Source: Populus alba (lineage: Eukaryota; Streptophyta; Magnoliopsida; Malpighiales; Salicaceae). From it: 64,000 nt of DNA. Below the pieces are notes generated by a model. The model searched no databases, was not told the DNA's origin, and saw nothing but the letters and a program-made list of their open reading frames with translations. The stretch spans positions 10,664,318 through 10,728,317 of the forward strand of contig NC_133301.1 of NCBI RefSeq assembly GCF_005239225.2, in the 5' to 3' direction. Made by a program: the position numbers and the translations under genes. Shown here piece after piece: positions 34,172-45,538 of this stretch; the first letter of the stretch is position 1, and every line of letters begins with the position of its first letter.

Positions 34172-36597
34172 TGTCGCACGTCGAAAAATCCTCGCGCGCG
34201 CGGCATCGGCTGGCGATTTGTCTCTCATTGTTGTATTGCTTGAATTGGTTCGTTAGGAGTCGCCACCTAGTATTTAATTGAGGTTACTAGGAAACCCTGG
34301 TGGACTGGTCATGGTCAGAGATTCACGGGTAAGGGACTGATTGTGGTTAGGGAAGGTGTTAGCACCCCTAACGCACCCTACCTGAGGTAAGCTGCTCCGT
34401 GGACTTGATGTGTTAAAGAAGTTTTAAAAATTTTGTCTTTTCATTGGAATTTAGAAATACAACTTCCGTACAAGTTTGTACTTCTACACCTTTGATCCGA
34501 TCAAAATATTAAATCCTTCTTTGTTCTTTGCTGTCTCATCATAAAAGATTCATAAACAAAATACACGCACCACATTCAAGCTTCATGAGCTTGATGTAAT
34601 TTTTAAAATAGAATTTTAGCCCACTTCTAAGGCTACGATACATCAGTTATTAATTCCCAGAATATATGTAGAAACATGTTCTTACATTTTCATGGAAAAT
34701 ACAACATGATTTTATCCATCCTTAGAATTTGTGCATGTTCAAATTAAACAGTTAATTCTTTTTGTCTTTTTTTTATTATTTTTATAATTCAATATAATAA
34801 ATAATAATAATAAAAAACACACACACACATCTCCTCCTTTTATTATGCTGACTCACCCACAATTGCATGTCCACAATTACATGTTTACAACATAACAAAG
34901 AAAAAAAATAATCAAATAAATCAAAACACAACAATGCCCAAATATACACAGCAACATTTGAAAATTCCAAAATAGCTTCGGGAACAGTGCTGGGGAATTC
35001 TGGGCATCTTCTGTGATCGTTGTAACACTGGTGGCGCGTCCTCCACGCGCCGCCGAAAGCAAATGGAGATGGCCGGATCTGAGCCGTTTTCTCCTTCTCT
35101 TCCCTTCCCTGCCGGCTGTGAGGAACACCGGTACCTGCAAGACAGAAATCACACAACACAGTCGATTTTAGTCTTTCATCTTCTTATGTTTTGCAGATCT
35201 GTTTTTAATTTTTTTTTGGTTCCCTGTCCGTGGTTCTTCTCTTCTTCTCCGTTTCAAATCGCCGGCAAGGAAAAGGACCCGAACCAGAGGGGCGTCGCTG
35301 CTGTGGAAGGAGCGCTGGAGGAAGACGACGGCTTGCTTCTGTGCAGGACTCCGTTCGGTGGCCGGCCTGCGGGCACTGTTGCAGCTGGGTCTGTTGAAGC
35401 TACGGTGGAGCTATTTCTTCGGCGATGACCGACTGAGAGGAGTGTGAAAGGGTGGTCTGTCGCTGAGAGAGAGGTTGGACAGAGCTGGGGAACGGTCGGC
35501 TGAGGAAGAGAACTTGTATGTGGCCGGTGGTGGAGAGATGGAGAAGACCGTGGTCGATTGCCCTGACCGCTGCTGCCGGAGAGGGGCGGCGCTGCTGAGG
35601 CAGAGTGAGGAGAGAGCTGGGTCTTCGCTCAGTTCGTCTCTTGCTCCTGCAACTGAGAGGAAAAGAAGTTGTTGCCAAAGGAAAATGAGGGCTGAGTTGA
35701 GATGCTGCCTTGATCTCCTGGTTTTCAAAAAGGAGGGGGAGATGGAGGTGCCGAAAAGGCACAGGGGAACGAGAGGAAACGGGGCTGTCTTCTGCCCCCG
35801 GTTTGTTTTGCAAATATTAACGGAAAGGGGGGAGACCGGGTGAGGATCAGGAATGGAGTGGCAGCCGGTTCAAGAGAACTGGCTGAGGGAGAAGAGAAAA
35901 TAAATTAAAAGGGAAGCTGGCAGCTGTGATCGGAGAAGAAGGAAAAAATTTCCCAAAAGGGGGGGGTCCTCCCTGGCGGCTGCTTTCAGTAGAGAAGAAG
36001 AAAGTTTAGTTTTTTAGGGTTCTCCCTTTTCTCCCAAAATTACAAAATGAACCCCCCCCTTTACAAAATGAGTTAAAAACTGCTATTTATAGGCAAAACA
36101 TTTTTTCGGGTTTCCAAATTGGTCCCTCAATTTTTTGTGTTCAATTGACTTGGTAAAAATTAAATTTGGTCTTAAAATTTCAATCTTTTCAATTCAGTCC
36201 AAATTAAGCTCTCAAACTTAATTTTTCACCAATTAAGCCCCCAAATTAATTTGACCCATTTAAAGTATAATTAAGTCCTTGCACTTAATTAAATCCTTCA
36301 ATTGGACCCAAATTAATTCTTAAACATAATTAAAATTTAATTTGGCCCATGATTAAATCAAAATGGCCCATTAAAAATTTAATTATGTCATTGGACTTAA
36401 TTTTTATGCAAATTCATCCAATAATCATCTAATTTGACCTTCGAATTTGCATTTAATTTGACCTTCGATTTTTGCCTATTTTTGCGGTTCTTTTTTATCA
36501 GCTTTCTCCACATTGCCGGCCTTTATTTTATTTTTTTTTTATTTTTTATTTTCAAAAAAGTGAAATTTGGGGAATAACCCAAAATTGGGTTATGACA
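34172..36597 (-). repeat. 3' LTR of the young Tat-like element
   Basis: In plus coordinates it runs TGTCGCACG to GTTATGACA. It is near-identical to 41970-44401. It contains a CG-rich block at 34190-34205, a (CA)n run, a GC-rich section (34980-35850), and the CAATTTGGTCC series near the U3 side. Open frames on both strands across 34780-35840 are duplicated exactly in the other LTR and show no known domain. Confidence 0.92.
36083..36091 (-). promoter_or_regulatory. LTR TATA box (3' LTR)
   Basis: TATAAATAG on the minus strand lies about 505 bp inside the LTR, placing the U3/R border about 30 bp further left. The functional copy for the element is the equivalent box in the right LTR at 43896-43888. 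Confidence 0.55.
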
Positions 36598-36616
36598 GTT
36601 GCCCCCCTCTTTACAA
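36598..36616 (-). promoter_or_regulatory. Polypurine tract of the young element
   Basis: On the minus strand GTAAAGAGGGGGGCAAC immediately precedes the LTR start TGTCATAACCC, the expected place and composition for plus-strand priming. Confidence 0.75.
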
Positions 36617-36734
36617 TGCTTATGAAAGAAAGTTTTGTAAGAGACTTTAGATAATAAGCGTTGTAAAGAAGAAACAAAAAGGAAGATTTTTTTTTTTTTT
36701 TTTTTTTTTTTTGAAATGGTCGAATTGTCATGGG

Positions 36735-37930
36735 TGACCTACCCGGGTGAAAAACACAAAGATGTTTTAAAGTGGTGAAAAATACAGAGATTTTTCAAAG
36801 AGGTGAAAAATACAGAGATTTTTCAAAGTGGTGAGAAATGCGAAGATTTCTCAAAGTGATGAAAAATGCAAAGATTTTTCAAAGTGGTGAAAAATGCAGA
36901 GATTTTTCAAAGTGGTTTTGTTGTAATGGGCAACCGGCCCAAGATGGAAAGGTCTTGAAAAATACAAAGATTTTTTCAAAGAGGTGAAAAATGCAAAGAT
37001 TTTTCAAAGTGGTGAGAAATGCAAAGATTTCTCAAAGTGGTGAAAGATGCAAAGATTTTTCAAAGTGGTTTTGTTGTAATGGGCAACCGGCCCAAGATGG
37101 AAAGTGATGAAAAATGCAAAGATTTTTCAAAGTAGTAGAGAAATGCGAAGATTTCTCAAGATGGTGAAAATTTTTGGAGGTGGTGAGAAATGCAAAGATT
37201 TCTCAAAATGGTTTTATTGTTATGGGCAACCGGCCCAAATTGAAAAAGTTTGAAGGTGGGGAGAAATGTAAGGATTTCTCAAAAATGGTTTTATTGTTAT
37301 GGGCAACCGGCCCAAATGGAAAAAGTTTAAAGTGGGAAGAAATGCAAGGATTTCTCAAAATGGTGAAAAACGCAAAGATTTTTCAAAGTGGTGAGAAATG
37401 CAAAAATTTCTCAAAATGATGAAAAATGCAAAGATTTTTCAAAGTGGTTTTGTTGTAATGGGCAACCGGCCCAAGATGGAAGGGTTTTGAAAAATACAAA
37501 GATTTTTTCAAATAGGTGAAAAATGCAGAGATTTTTCAAAGTGGTGAGAAATGCGAAGATTTCTCAAAATGGTTTTATTGTTATGGGCAACCGGCCCAAA
37601 TGGAAAGTGATGAGAAATGCCAAGATTTTTCAAAGTGGTGAGAAATACAAAGATTTCTCAAAGTGGTGAAAAATGCAGAGATTTTTCACAGTGGTTTTGT
37701 TGTAATGGGCAACCGGCCCGAGATGAAAGGTTTTGAAAAATACAAAGATTTTTTTCAAAGAGGTGAAAAATGCAGAGATTTTTCAAAGTGGTTTTATTGT
37801 TATGGGCAACCGGCCCAGATGGAAAAATTTTGAAGATGAGGAGAAATGCAAGGACTTCTCAAAATGGTTTCATTGTTATGGGCAAACGGCCCAAATGGAA
37901 GATGAAAAGAGTTTTGAAAGAGGTCTGATT
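36735..37930. repeat. ~28-bp minisatellite with inserted longer motif
   Basis: Units of the type GTGGTGAAAAATGCAAAGATTTTTCAAA alternate A/G variants (AAATGC or AAATAC; TTTTTC or TTTCTC). At intervals a GGTTTT(G/A)TTGT(A/T)ATGGGCAACCGGCCC motif interrupts the array, giving a higher-order structure. It starts at a GGGTGACCTACCCGGGTG word shared with element B. The open frames through it are artefacts. Confidence 0.9.
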
Positions 37931-37969
37931 ATAATCGGTGACCTGCCCGGGCGAAAAGGTAAAATATTT

Positions 37970-38960
37970 AAAAGGGACGACATGATAGGACTCGATGGGG
38001 AACGAGGGCTGAAGAGCACACTCGAAAGGAGGTAGGGTTAGAAAAACATACTACCTAAGAGGTGAGTGCTCCAAGGCGCACTCTAAAGGAGGTAAGGTTT
38101 GAAAACGCACTACCTAAAGTGGTGAGGGCTCAAAGGTGTACTCGAAAGGAGGTAAGGAGGTAAGGTTGGAAAACGCACTACCTAAGGTGGTTAATGGCCC
38201 TAAGGCGCAGTTAAAAGGAGATAGGGTTGGAAAACGCTCTACCTAAGGAGTTGATGGCCCTAAGGTGCACTTAAAAAGAGGTAGGGTTGGAAAACCTACT
38301 ACCTAAAAGGTTAGGGCTCGAAGGCACACTAAAAAAGAGGTAGGGTTGAAAAACGCACTACCTAAGAGGTTGATGGCCCTAAGGCGCACTTAAAAGGAGG
38401 TATGGTTGGAAAACACACTACCTAAAGTGGTTGATGGCCTTAAGGCGCACTTAAAAGGAGGTATGGTTGGAAAACACACTACCTAAAGTGGTTGATGGCC
38501 TTAAGGCGCACTTAAAAGGAGGCAGGGTTGGGAAACACATTACCCAAGTTGTGAGTGCTCTAAGGAGCTCCCAAAATGGAGGTAGGGTTGGCAAACACAC
38601 TACCTAAGAGGGTTAGGGCTCAAAGGCACACTAAAAAAAGAGGTAGGGTTAGCAAACACACTACCTAAGGGGTGAGTGCTCCAAGGGGAACTCAAAAAGA
38701 GGCAGGGTTGGAAAAACACACTACCTAAGAGGGTTAGGGCTCAAAGGCTCACTAAAAAAGGAGGTAGGGTTAGAAAACACACTACCTAAGGGGTGAGTGC
38801 TCCAAGGCGCACTTAAAAAGAGGCAGGGTTGGAAAACACACTACCCAAGAGGGTTAGGGCTCAAAGGCACACTAAAAAAGGAGGTAGGGTTAGAAAACCC
38901 ACTACCTAAGGGGTGAGGGCTAAAAGACGCCCTCAGAGGAGGTAGGGTTGGAAAACACAC
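37970..38960. repeat. ~59-bp minisatellite, about 17 units
   Basis: The unit is GGAGGTAGGGTTGGAAAACACACTACCTAAG followed by a GGTGAGGGCTCAAAGGCGCACT-like half, with point differences and one-base length changes. Related units fill 28850-29230 in element B. The neighbouring pair at 38395-38520 is almost identical, pointing to recent expansion. Confidence 0.9.
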
Positions 38961-38999
38961 TACCTAAAAGGTTAGACATTGATCTGTCAAGGATGAAAG

Positions 39000-39500
39000 T
39001 AATGCATCATGATCAATATGCATGTATACTTACCTGAGAAGTATAGGTCCCCTTTTCTTCATGGAGTTCTCCTTTTCTTAAAAGTTTGAGTCTCTGATAG
39101 TAAGCTTTGATGGCTTTTGTCCCCCTTGCTTACTCGAGAAATGTCTTACGATCTTGGCCTCTAGGAAAGACTTGATGTCATCACTTCTTTGTTCTCCGCC
39201 CCTTTTATCTCAAAGGTTGCCAATTCTTCCCAATAGTTTCTTCGAAAGGAAATCATGAAGCAAGCTCTACCAAATGTTTTTGATTGCCCCCTAGCTTGAT
39301 CATACCCCCAAGTATTCAATTTGGTTTTGGGGATGAGGCTATGTGAAGAAAGGTTTAACAAGGAGTTGTTTTCATGCAGAATTTTTGGAATTTCAAAGCT
39401 ATTCCAAACACAGAAATCATATTGACATCGATTCAAAGTGAACTCATTCTGAAGAAATTCAAGTGATTCCTATTGAGAGGTTATCAAAAGTGATGAAAAC
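39000..39500 (-). other. Non-coding internal region conserved with element B
   Basis: About 38985-39120 and 39280-39330 match 29265-29400 and 29535-29590 in element B. No protein domain was recognised in any frame. Confidence 0.5.
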
Positions 39501-39815
39501 TTTTTGTTTTGATTTCGGTGAAAATGTGAAGAACACGAAGTGACATCTGGTTGGTCACAAAAGGTTTAAATTTCAATGAAGTGACATCTGGTTGGTCACA
39601 AAAGGTTTACATTTTAATTTGAGGGTTATTGAGAACCGCTGGTGAAAATATGAAGAACACGAAGTGACATCTGGTTGGTCACAAAAGGTTTGAATTTCAA
39701 TTTGAGGGTTATTGAGAACCGTTGGTGAAAATATGAAGAACACGAAGTGACATCTGGTTGGTCACAAAAGGTTTGAATTTCAATTTGAGGGTTATTGAGA
39801 ACCGTTGGTGAAAGC
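39500..39815. repeat. 83-bp tandem repeat, ~3.5 copies
   Basis: GAAGTGACATCTGGTTGGTC recurs at 39537, 39578, 39661 and 39744. The last two steps are 83 bp, and the first step is a shortened 41-bp unit. Confidence 0.88.
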
Positions 39816-41055
39816 ATTCATTTTATTTGCATGAATAATGAATTTGTTTCGCATGAGAAAGCACTGCCTACAATCCAGATTGCTTGCCTTTGATCAGAAA
39901 GGGCTTAATTAGGCACGTAATGTAGGCTTGGGCTTTTGGCTATGAAGAAAATGATATATGTAGGCTCAAAAGGTGTTTAAGGGACTTTAAGACTAAGGAT
40001 CACAAGTGCTTATATCCCAAACTCTTTTGTTCATACATTTCTGGACCTTGGAATGGATTTGTAAAATGGTCCATGGTGCCCCCCAGTGTTGGGCTTGGGC
40101 TCTTTCTCTTTGTTTTTGATTTCATCATTTGATTTTGAGCATCATTGCATTTGCCTTTTTTTTTTTTTTTTTTGCTCAAAATTTTAGATCCTTTGGATTT
40201 TTCTTCATGCCCCCTAGCTTTGATTGGGCACCTTTGATGATTGAAAATTTTCTTTTATGCCCCCCAGTATTGTTTGGGCACTTTCATTGTTGAAGACCTT
40301 TTCATGCCCCCAAGAGTTATTCGGGCATTTTCAATTATTATGGAATTTTTTTTTTTGCACTTGCCCCCAGTGTAGGGTGTGATCCTAGCCAAGGTTATTT
40401 TTCAAGAAAACTTTATTAGGCTCAAATGGGGACTGCAAAGGATATATTTCAGCCTTGTGAAAGGATTATCAAAGATGGCCTTTCTTCATCTCAAATGCAT
40501 GCATTTCGGATCGGTAAGCCTTGCTTTCATGCGAGTATGCAGTGATTTCTCATTATTCATGCAAATAAAACCCAACTTTGGAGTCACTTCATGGTGTTTT
40601 TTTTTTTTGGGTTTTCTAGGTGTATGGTTACCTCTCTAAGAAATCACCTGAATTTCCAGAACTCGTTTGTTTCAGACAAACATCAACATGATTTCTGTTT
40701 TGTACTAAACTTTGAATTCCCAAAAATCCTTGTGAAAACATGCACAGTTTTGGAAGAAAGGGGAAACACGCCCAAAGATTTTTGGCGCAATGGTTTCATG
40801 CTTGAAGGTTATGCTCAATGTGTTATTTGCATGAAACAACAAAAAAGAAGGCATGTGATGAACACAACAAAACACATGATAAAGGCTCAGTGGACAGGGA
40901 GAGTCTTGTGGAATTTTGAGCCAAATTGCCAACAAAAACTGGGATAAGTTGAAACAAAAAATCAAGTTTTTGCAGGCATGATCAAACAGAGGTAGATATT
41001 TTGGCAGAGCAAGAACAAGCTCCATTCTACAATGGTGATGCAATTCCCCTTCAGA
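39816..41055 (-). other. Non-coding internal region of the young element
   Basis: It has repeated TGCCCCC(C/A)AG(T/C) words at 40078-40370 and a poly-T run at 40154-40174. No recognisable gag or pol domain was seen. Confidence 0.5.
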
Positions 41056-41059
41056 TTGT

Positions 41060-41327
41060 GTTGAAGCTCTTGATCATGTTGGCCCCCAATTTCTTCGAGC
41101 GGAGTCTTTGTTGGGGCTGAACAAAAAATAGTTGGCCGATTGGAAGGACCTTCACTAGAGGCATTTCTAAGTGTTTGCTCGAGTAAGCTAGTGAGGCGAG
41201 CCACACTTGCTTTCAGAGACTCTAACTCTTCTTGGAAATGGATGCTGCGGTGAGTACATTCTTTAACCCCAAAGTTTTTTCCAGTCAAAATTGGGTGTTG
41301 TAGCCTCATAGGGGACCTACTTTTCAT
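41060..41327 (-). pseudogene. Possible gag-like N-terminal remnant
   Basis: The minus-strand reading from 41327 contains a coiled-coil-like stretch (EELESLKASVARLTSLLEQ) followed by a Ser/Pro/Thr-rich stretch. It lies about 640 bp downstream of the primer site, where Tat/Ogre gag or ORF1 would begin. The reading decays after about 85 residues. Assignment to gag rests mainly on position. Confidence 0.4.
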
Positions 41328-41947
41328 TCTGGTGCATGCATGACAAATGTATGTACATGAAGTCTATATGATGAACTTGCCCTTCAAGGGGTGACAACAT
41401 GGTCGTAACTGTTGTATGATGGAACAAAAATCATGATTTTTGCCCAAACTCTACAATGAAAATTTTCAAAGTGACGGCCATTGTGTCACCCAAAAATCTT
41501 GAGTTCAAGATGCTCCAAGAAGGGTTCGCCCCGATGCAAATAAATGACAGCACATACAACCTAAGGACAGGTTCTATTTATTGTGTGAACATGGGTAGGT
41601 TTTCTACCTGGTCTCAAAAGGGTCTATGAACTGCCCAGTGACCACCTCACGTGAAGGCAATATAGGGGTTTACAAGGAATGGTTGGGGCACCATGTGACC
41701 GCCATTACCGAGTAAACACTCAGCTCATAGTTGGATGTTTCACAAATCTGAACCCCGACTGAAAGTCATGAGGTAGACTGCTACTCCCCGCCTAACTTAG
41801 AAGCTTGTGTGTGCTTTCAAAAATAAATAAGTGATGCATGAAACAATTCTATAAAATGCATGCATAAAATAAAGCAAGACAAAAATGGCAAAATTTAAAC
41901 ACATCAAGTACACAAAGCTTAGTCCAATATTGTCAGAAACAATACCT

Positions 41948-41966
41948 GTCCCCAGTGGAGTCGCCA
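41948..41966 (-). promoter_or_regulatory. Primer binding site (tRNA-Arg-like)
   Basis: On the minus strand TGGCGACTCCACTGGGGAC lies three bases after the 5' LTR. Starting TGGCGACTCC, it fits the tRNA-Arg type used by plant Tat/Ogre elements. The exact tRNA was not checked. Confidence 0.7.
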
Positions 41967-41969
41967 TTC

Positions 41970-44401
41970 TGTCGCACGTCGAAAAATCCTCGCGCGCGCG
42001 GCATCGGCTGGCGATTTGTCTCTCATTGTTGTATTGCTTGAATTGGTTCGTTAGGAGTCGCCACCTAGTATTTAATTGAGGTTACTAGGAAACCCTGGTG
42101 GACTGGTCATGGTCAGAGATTCACGGGTAAGGGACTGATTGTGGTTAGGGAAGGTGTTAGCACCCCTAACGCACCCTACCTGAGGTAAGCTGCTCCGTGG
42201 ACTTGATGTGTTAAAGAAGTTTTAAAAATTTTGTCTTTTCATTGGAATTTAGAAATACAACTTCCGTACAAGTTTGTACTTCTACACCTTTGATCCGATC
42301 AAAATATTAAATCCTTCTTTGTTCTTTGTTGTCTCATCATAAAAGATTCATAAACAAAATACACGCACCACATTCAAGCTTCATGAGCTTGATGTAATTT
42401 TTAAAATAGAATTTTAGCCCACTTCTAAGGCTACGATACATCAGTTATTAATTCCCAGAATATATGTAGAAACATGTTCTTACATTTTCATGGAAAATAC
42501 AACATGATTTTATCCATCCTTAGAATTTGTGCATGTTCAAATTAAACAGTTAATTCTTTTTGTCTTTTTTTTTATTATTTTTATAATTCAATATAATAAA
42601 TAATAATAATAAAAAACACACACACACATCTCCTCCTTTTATTATGTTGACTCACCCACAATTGCATGTCCACAATTACATGTTTACAACATAACAAAGA
42701 AAAAAAATAATCAAATAAATCAAAACACAACAATGCCCAAATATACACAGCAACATTTGAAAATTCCAAAATAGCTTCGGGAACAGTGCTGGGGGAATTC
42801 TGGGCATCTTCTGTGATCGTTGTACACTGGTGGCGCGTCCTCCCACGCGCCGCCGAAAGCAAATGGAGATGGCCGGATCTGAGCCGTTTTCTCCTTCTCT
42901 TCCCTTCCCTGCCGGCTGTGAGGAACACCGGTACCTGCAAGACAGAAATCACACAACACAGTCGATTTTAGTCTTTCATCTTCTTATGTTTTGCAGATCT
43001 GTTTTTAATTTTTTTTTGGTTCCCTGTCCGTGGTTCTTCTCTTCTTCTCCGTTTTCAAATCGCCGGCAAGGAAAAGGACCCGAACCAGAGGGGCGTCGCT
43101 GCTGTGGAAGGAGCGCTGGAGGAAGACGACGGCTTTGCTTCTGTGCAGGACTCCGTTCGGTGGCCGGCCTGCGGGCACTGTTGCAGCTGGGTCTGTTGAA
43201 GCTACGGTGGAGCTATTTCTTCGGCGATGACCGACTGAGAGGAGTGTGAAAGGGTGGTCTGTCGCTGAGAGAGAGGTTGGAACAGAGCTGGGGAACGGTC
43301 GGCTGAGGAAGAGAACTTGTATGTGGCCGGTGGTGGAGAGATGGAGAAGAAGACCGTGGTCGATTGCCCTGACCGCTGCTGCCGGAGAGGGGCGGCGCTG
43401 CTGAGGCAGAGTGAGGAGAGAGCTGGGTCTCCGCTCAGTTCGTCTCTTGCTCCTGCAACTGAGAGGAAAAGAAGTTGTTGCCAAAGGAAAATGAGGGCTG
43501 AGTTGAGATGCTGCCTTGATCTCCTGGTTTTCAAAAAGGAGGGGGAGATGGAGGTGCCGAAAAGGCACAGGGGAACGAGAGGAAACGGGGCTGTCTTCTG
43601 CCCCCGGTTTTGTTTTGCAAATATTAACGGAAAGGGGGAGACCGGGTGAGGATCAGGAATGGAGTGGCAGCCGGTTCAAGAGAACCGGCTGAGGGAGAAG
43701 AGAAAATAAATTAAAAGGGAAGCTGGCAGCTGTGATCGGAGAAGAAGGAAAAAATTTCCAAAAGGGGGGGGTCCTCCCTGGCGGCTTGCTTTCAGTAGAG
43801 AAGAAGAAAGTTTAGTTTTTTAGGGTTCTCCCTTTTCTCCCAAAATTACAAAATGAACCCCCCCTTTACAAAATGAGTTAAAAACTGCTATTTATAGGCA
43901 AAACATTTTTTCGGGTTTCCAAATTGGTCCCTCAATTTTTTGTGTTCAATTGACTTGGTAAAAATTAAATTTGGTCTTAAAATTTCAATCTTTTCAATTC
44001 AGTCCAAATTAAGCTCTCAAACTTAATTTTTCACCAATTAAGCCCCAAATTAATTTGACCCATTTAAAGTATAATTAAGTCCTTGCACTTAATTAAATCC
44101 TTCAATTGGACCCAAATTAATTCTTAAACATAATTAAAATTTAATTTGGCCCATGATTAAATCAAAATGGCCCATTAAAAATTTAATTATGTCATTGGAC
44201 TTAATTTTTATGCAAATTCATCCAATAATCATCTAATTTGACCTTCGAATTTGCATTTAATTTGACCTTCGATTTTTGCCTATTTTTGCGGTTCTTTTTT
44301 ATCAGCTTTCTCCACATTGCGGCCTTTATTTTATTTTTTTTTTATTTTTTATTTTCAAAAAAGTGAAATTTAGGGAATAACCCAAAAATTGGGTTATGAC
44401 A
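41970..44401 (-). repeat. 5' LTR of the young Tat-like element
   Basis: It is 2432 bp and near-identical to 34172-36597. A TATA box (TATAAATAG, 43896-43888 on the minus strand) would start the genomic transcript. ATGAA at 44402-44406 is the right target duplication. Confidence 0.92.
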
Positions 44402-45538
44402 ATGAATACCAATGGTCTGAAAGAAAGTGGATAGTTTGTGATATTTACCGCCCCAATCAATTTGAACAGATTTTATTTGTAATAAAAATTGATGCTCAAC
44501 AAGAGTTTGAAACTGGTGGAAAATAGAGTAAACATCAGACTTGGCAACAAAGGGATAATACCATATATATTTTGTGTGCACATCAACAAAGATAACAAAA
44601 TAAAGATAGCCATTCGAAGAAAAAATGGGAGCAGGACCCCATACATTACTAAAAATTAATTCAAGCAGAGCATAAGTTTTCTGACCTATAGGTCCCAAAG
44701 ACAAATCCGATTATTTTCCTAATGGACAACTTTGACATTGAAAATTAAGATGTTTATTGTTACAAATGATCTTATTTTTCAAGACTAACAATTGAAAACT
44801 ACAAGAGAAGGATGACCTAGTCGACAGTGCCATAAATCAGTAGAAGCATAAATGCAGGGAGACCAATATGCTTGAGGAACTAACGAGATGGAAGACCTGG
44901 ACAAAGTATAGAGACCATCTTTACTCTAGCATGAAAGGAGTACTCCATTGGTGTTGAGATCCTTGGCATAAAACACAAATGGATGAAATTCAAAATAAAC
45001 ATTGTTATCGAGATGATTGCAATAACATGAAGAAATTTAGACAAAGTGAAAGAACGATGTGGTGTCTATATTTTGGTATGACCGATATGAGATATGGGAA
45101 GTCCCTTACCATCACCAACATGCAAATTATCATTACCAAGGTATGGTTCTGAAGCAGTCAAAGTTGCAAGTTTGGGTGTGACGTGGTTATTGGCATCAAT
45201 TTTCAGAAACCATTTTACAGTACCTATGGGATTACACAGCGCTAGATTTGCACTACGTTGCTGTCCATAGCCGTGGTATTGAAGCTAAGGGCAGTGAGGC
45301 CTAGTATGACTGAATGTTTGGCATAATTGGCAGCATGGATTTTGCCTCTTACTGTGCTGCCAATTTCCCTGCCAGTTGCCTTGTCTGCCATCATTGGTGG
45401 AGGAGTTGTGGAAGCTGCGAAAGTCTAGTCTGGACATTGCAGAATTGTGCCCTCTATGGCTGAAGTGGTTTGGACACCAACCTTCATGAAAACAAACCTT
45501 ATTGCGACCAAAGTGTGTAATAGACTGATGTTGATAGA
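44402..45538 (-). pseudogene. Copia gag end, protease and integrase (middle part of the split element)
   Basis: It continues the copia of 31306-34171 across the 10.2-kb insertion. The ORF 44704-44342 has the integrase core start (SNVWGPAP, FVDVHTKYIWYYPF) and a degraded second Asp site. About 45310-45360 encodes a CX2CX4HX4C zinc knuckle (CQLCQTFSHTRPHC). Protease-like sequence lies in between. It is interrupted at 45538 by an Athila solo LTR. Confidence 0.8.

Larger units (their letters stand above)
34172..44401 (-). mobile_element. Young non-autonomous Tat/Ogre-like LTR retrotransposon, 10,230 bp
   Basis: It has two direct LTRs of 2426 and 2432 bp and a perfect 5-bp target duplication. A primer site is next to the right LTR and a polypurine tract next to the left one, so it is transcribed leftward. 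The 5.4-kb internal region has no protease, RT or integrase, only a possible gag-like remnant near the primer site and large tandem arrays near the polypurine tract. It must have moved using proteins from an autonomous relative. LTR differences are few: I count about five transitions plus about fifteen one-base or short length changes. Confidence 0.9.

Noticed and set aside
34782..35843. Frames up to 137 codons in the left LTR (187 in the right LTR) as possible genes
   Set aside because: They lie inside LTRs, occur on both strands and differ in frame between the two LTRs because of one-base length changes, so no protein is conserved. I kept only the composition as a finding.
36735..37930. Short direct repeats with regular spacing, resembling a CRISPR-like array
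   Set aside because: The units are contiguous and diverged with no unique spacers, and the block sits inside a plant LTR element. It is a minisatellite.
37174..38035. Open frames of 81 and 100 codons with internal peptide repeats
   Set aside because: They simply translate the 28-bp and 59-bp tandem units; no start context or domain supports a protein.
41079..41327. A confident gag call for the minus-strand frame in the young element
   Set aside because: Only a coiled-coil-like stretch and the position support it; there is no zinc knuckle or gag core, so it is listed at low confidence.
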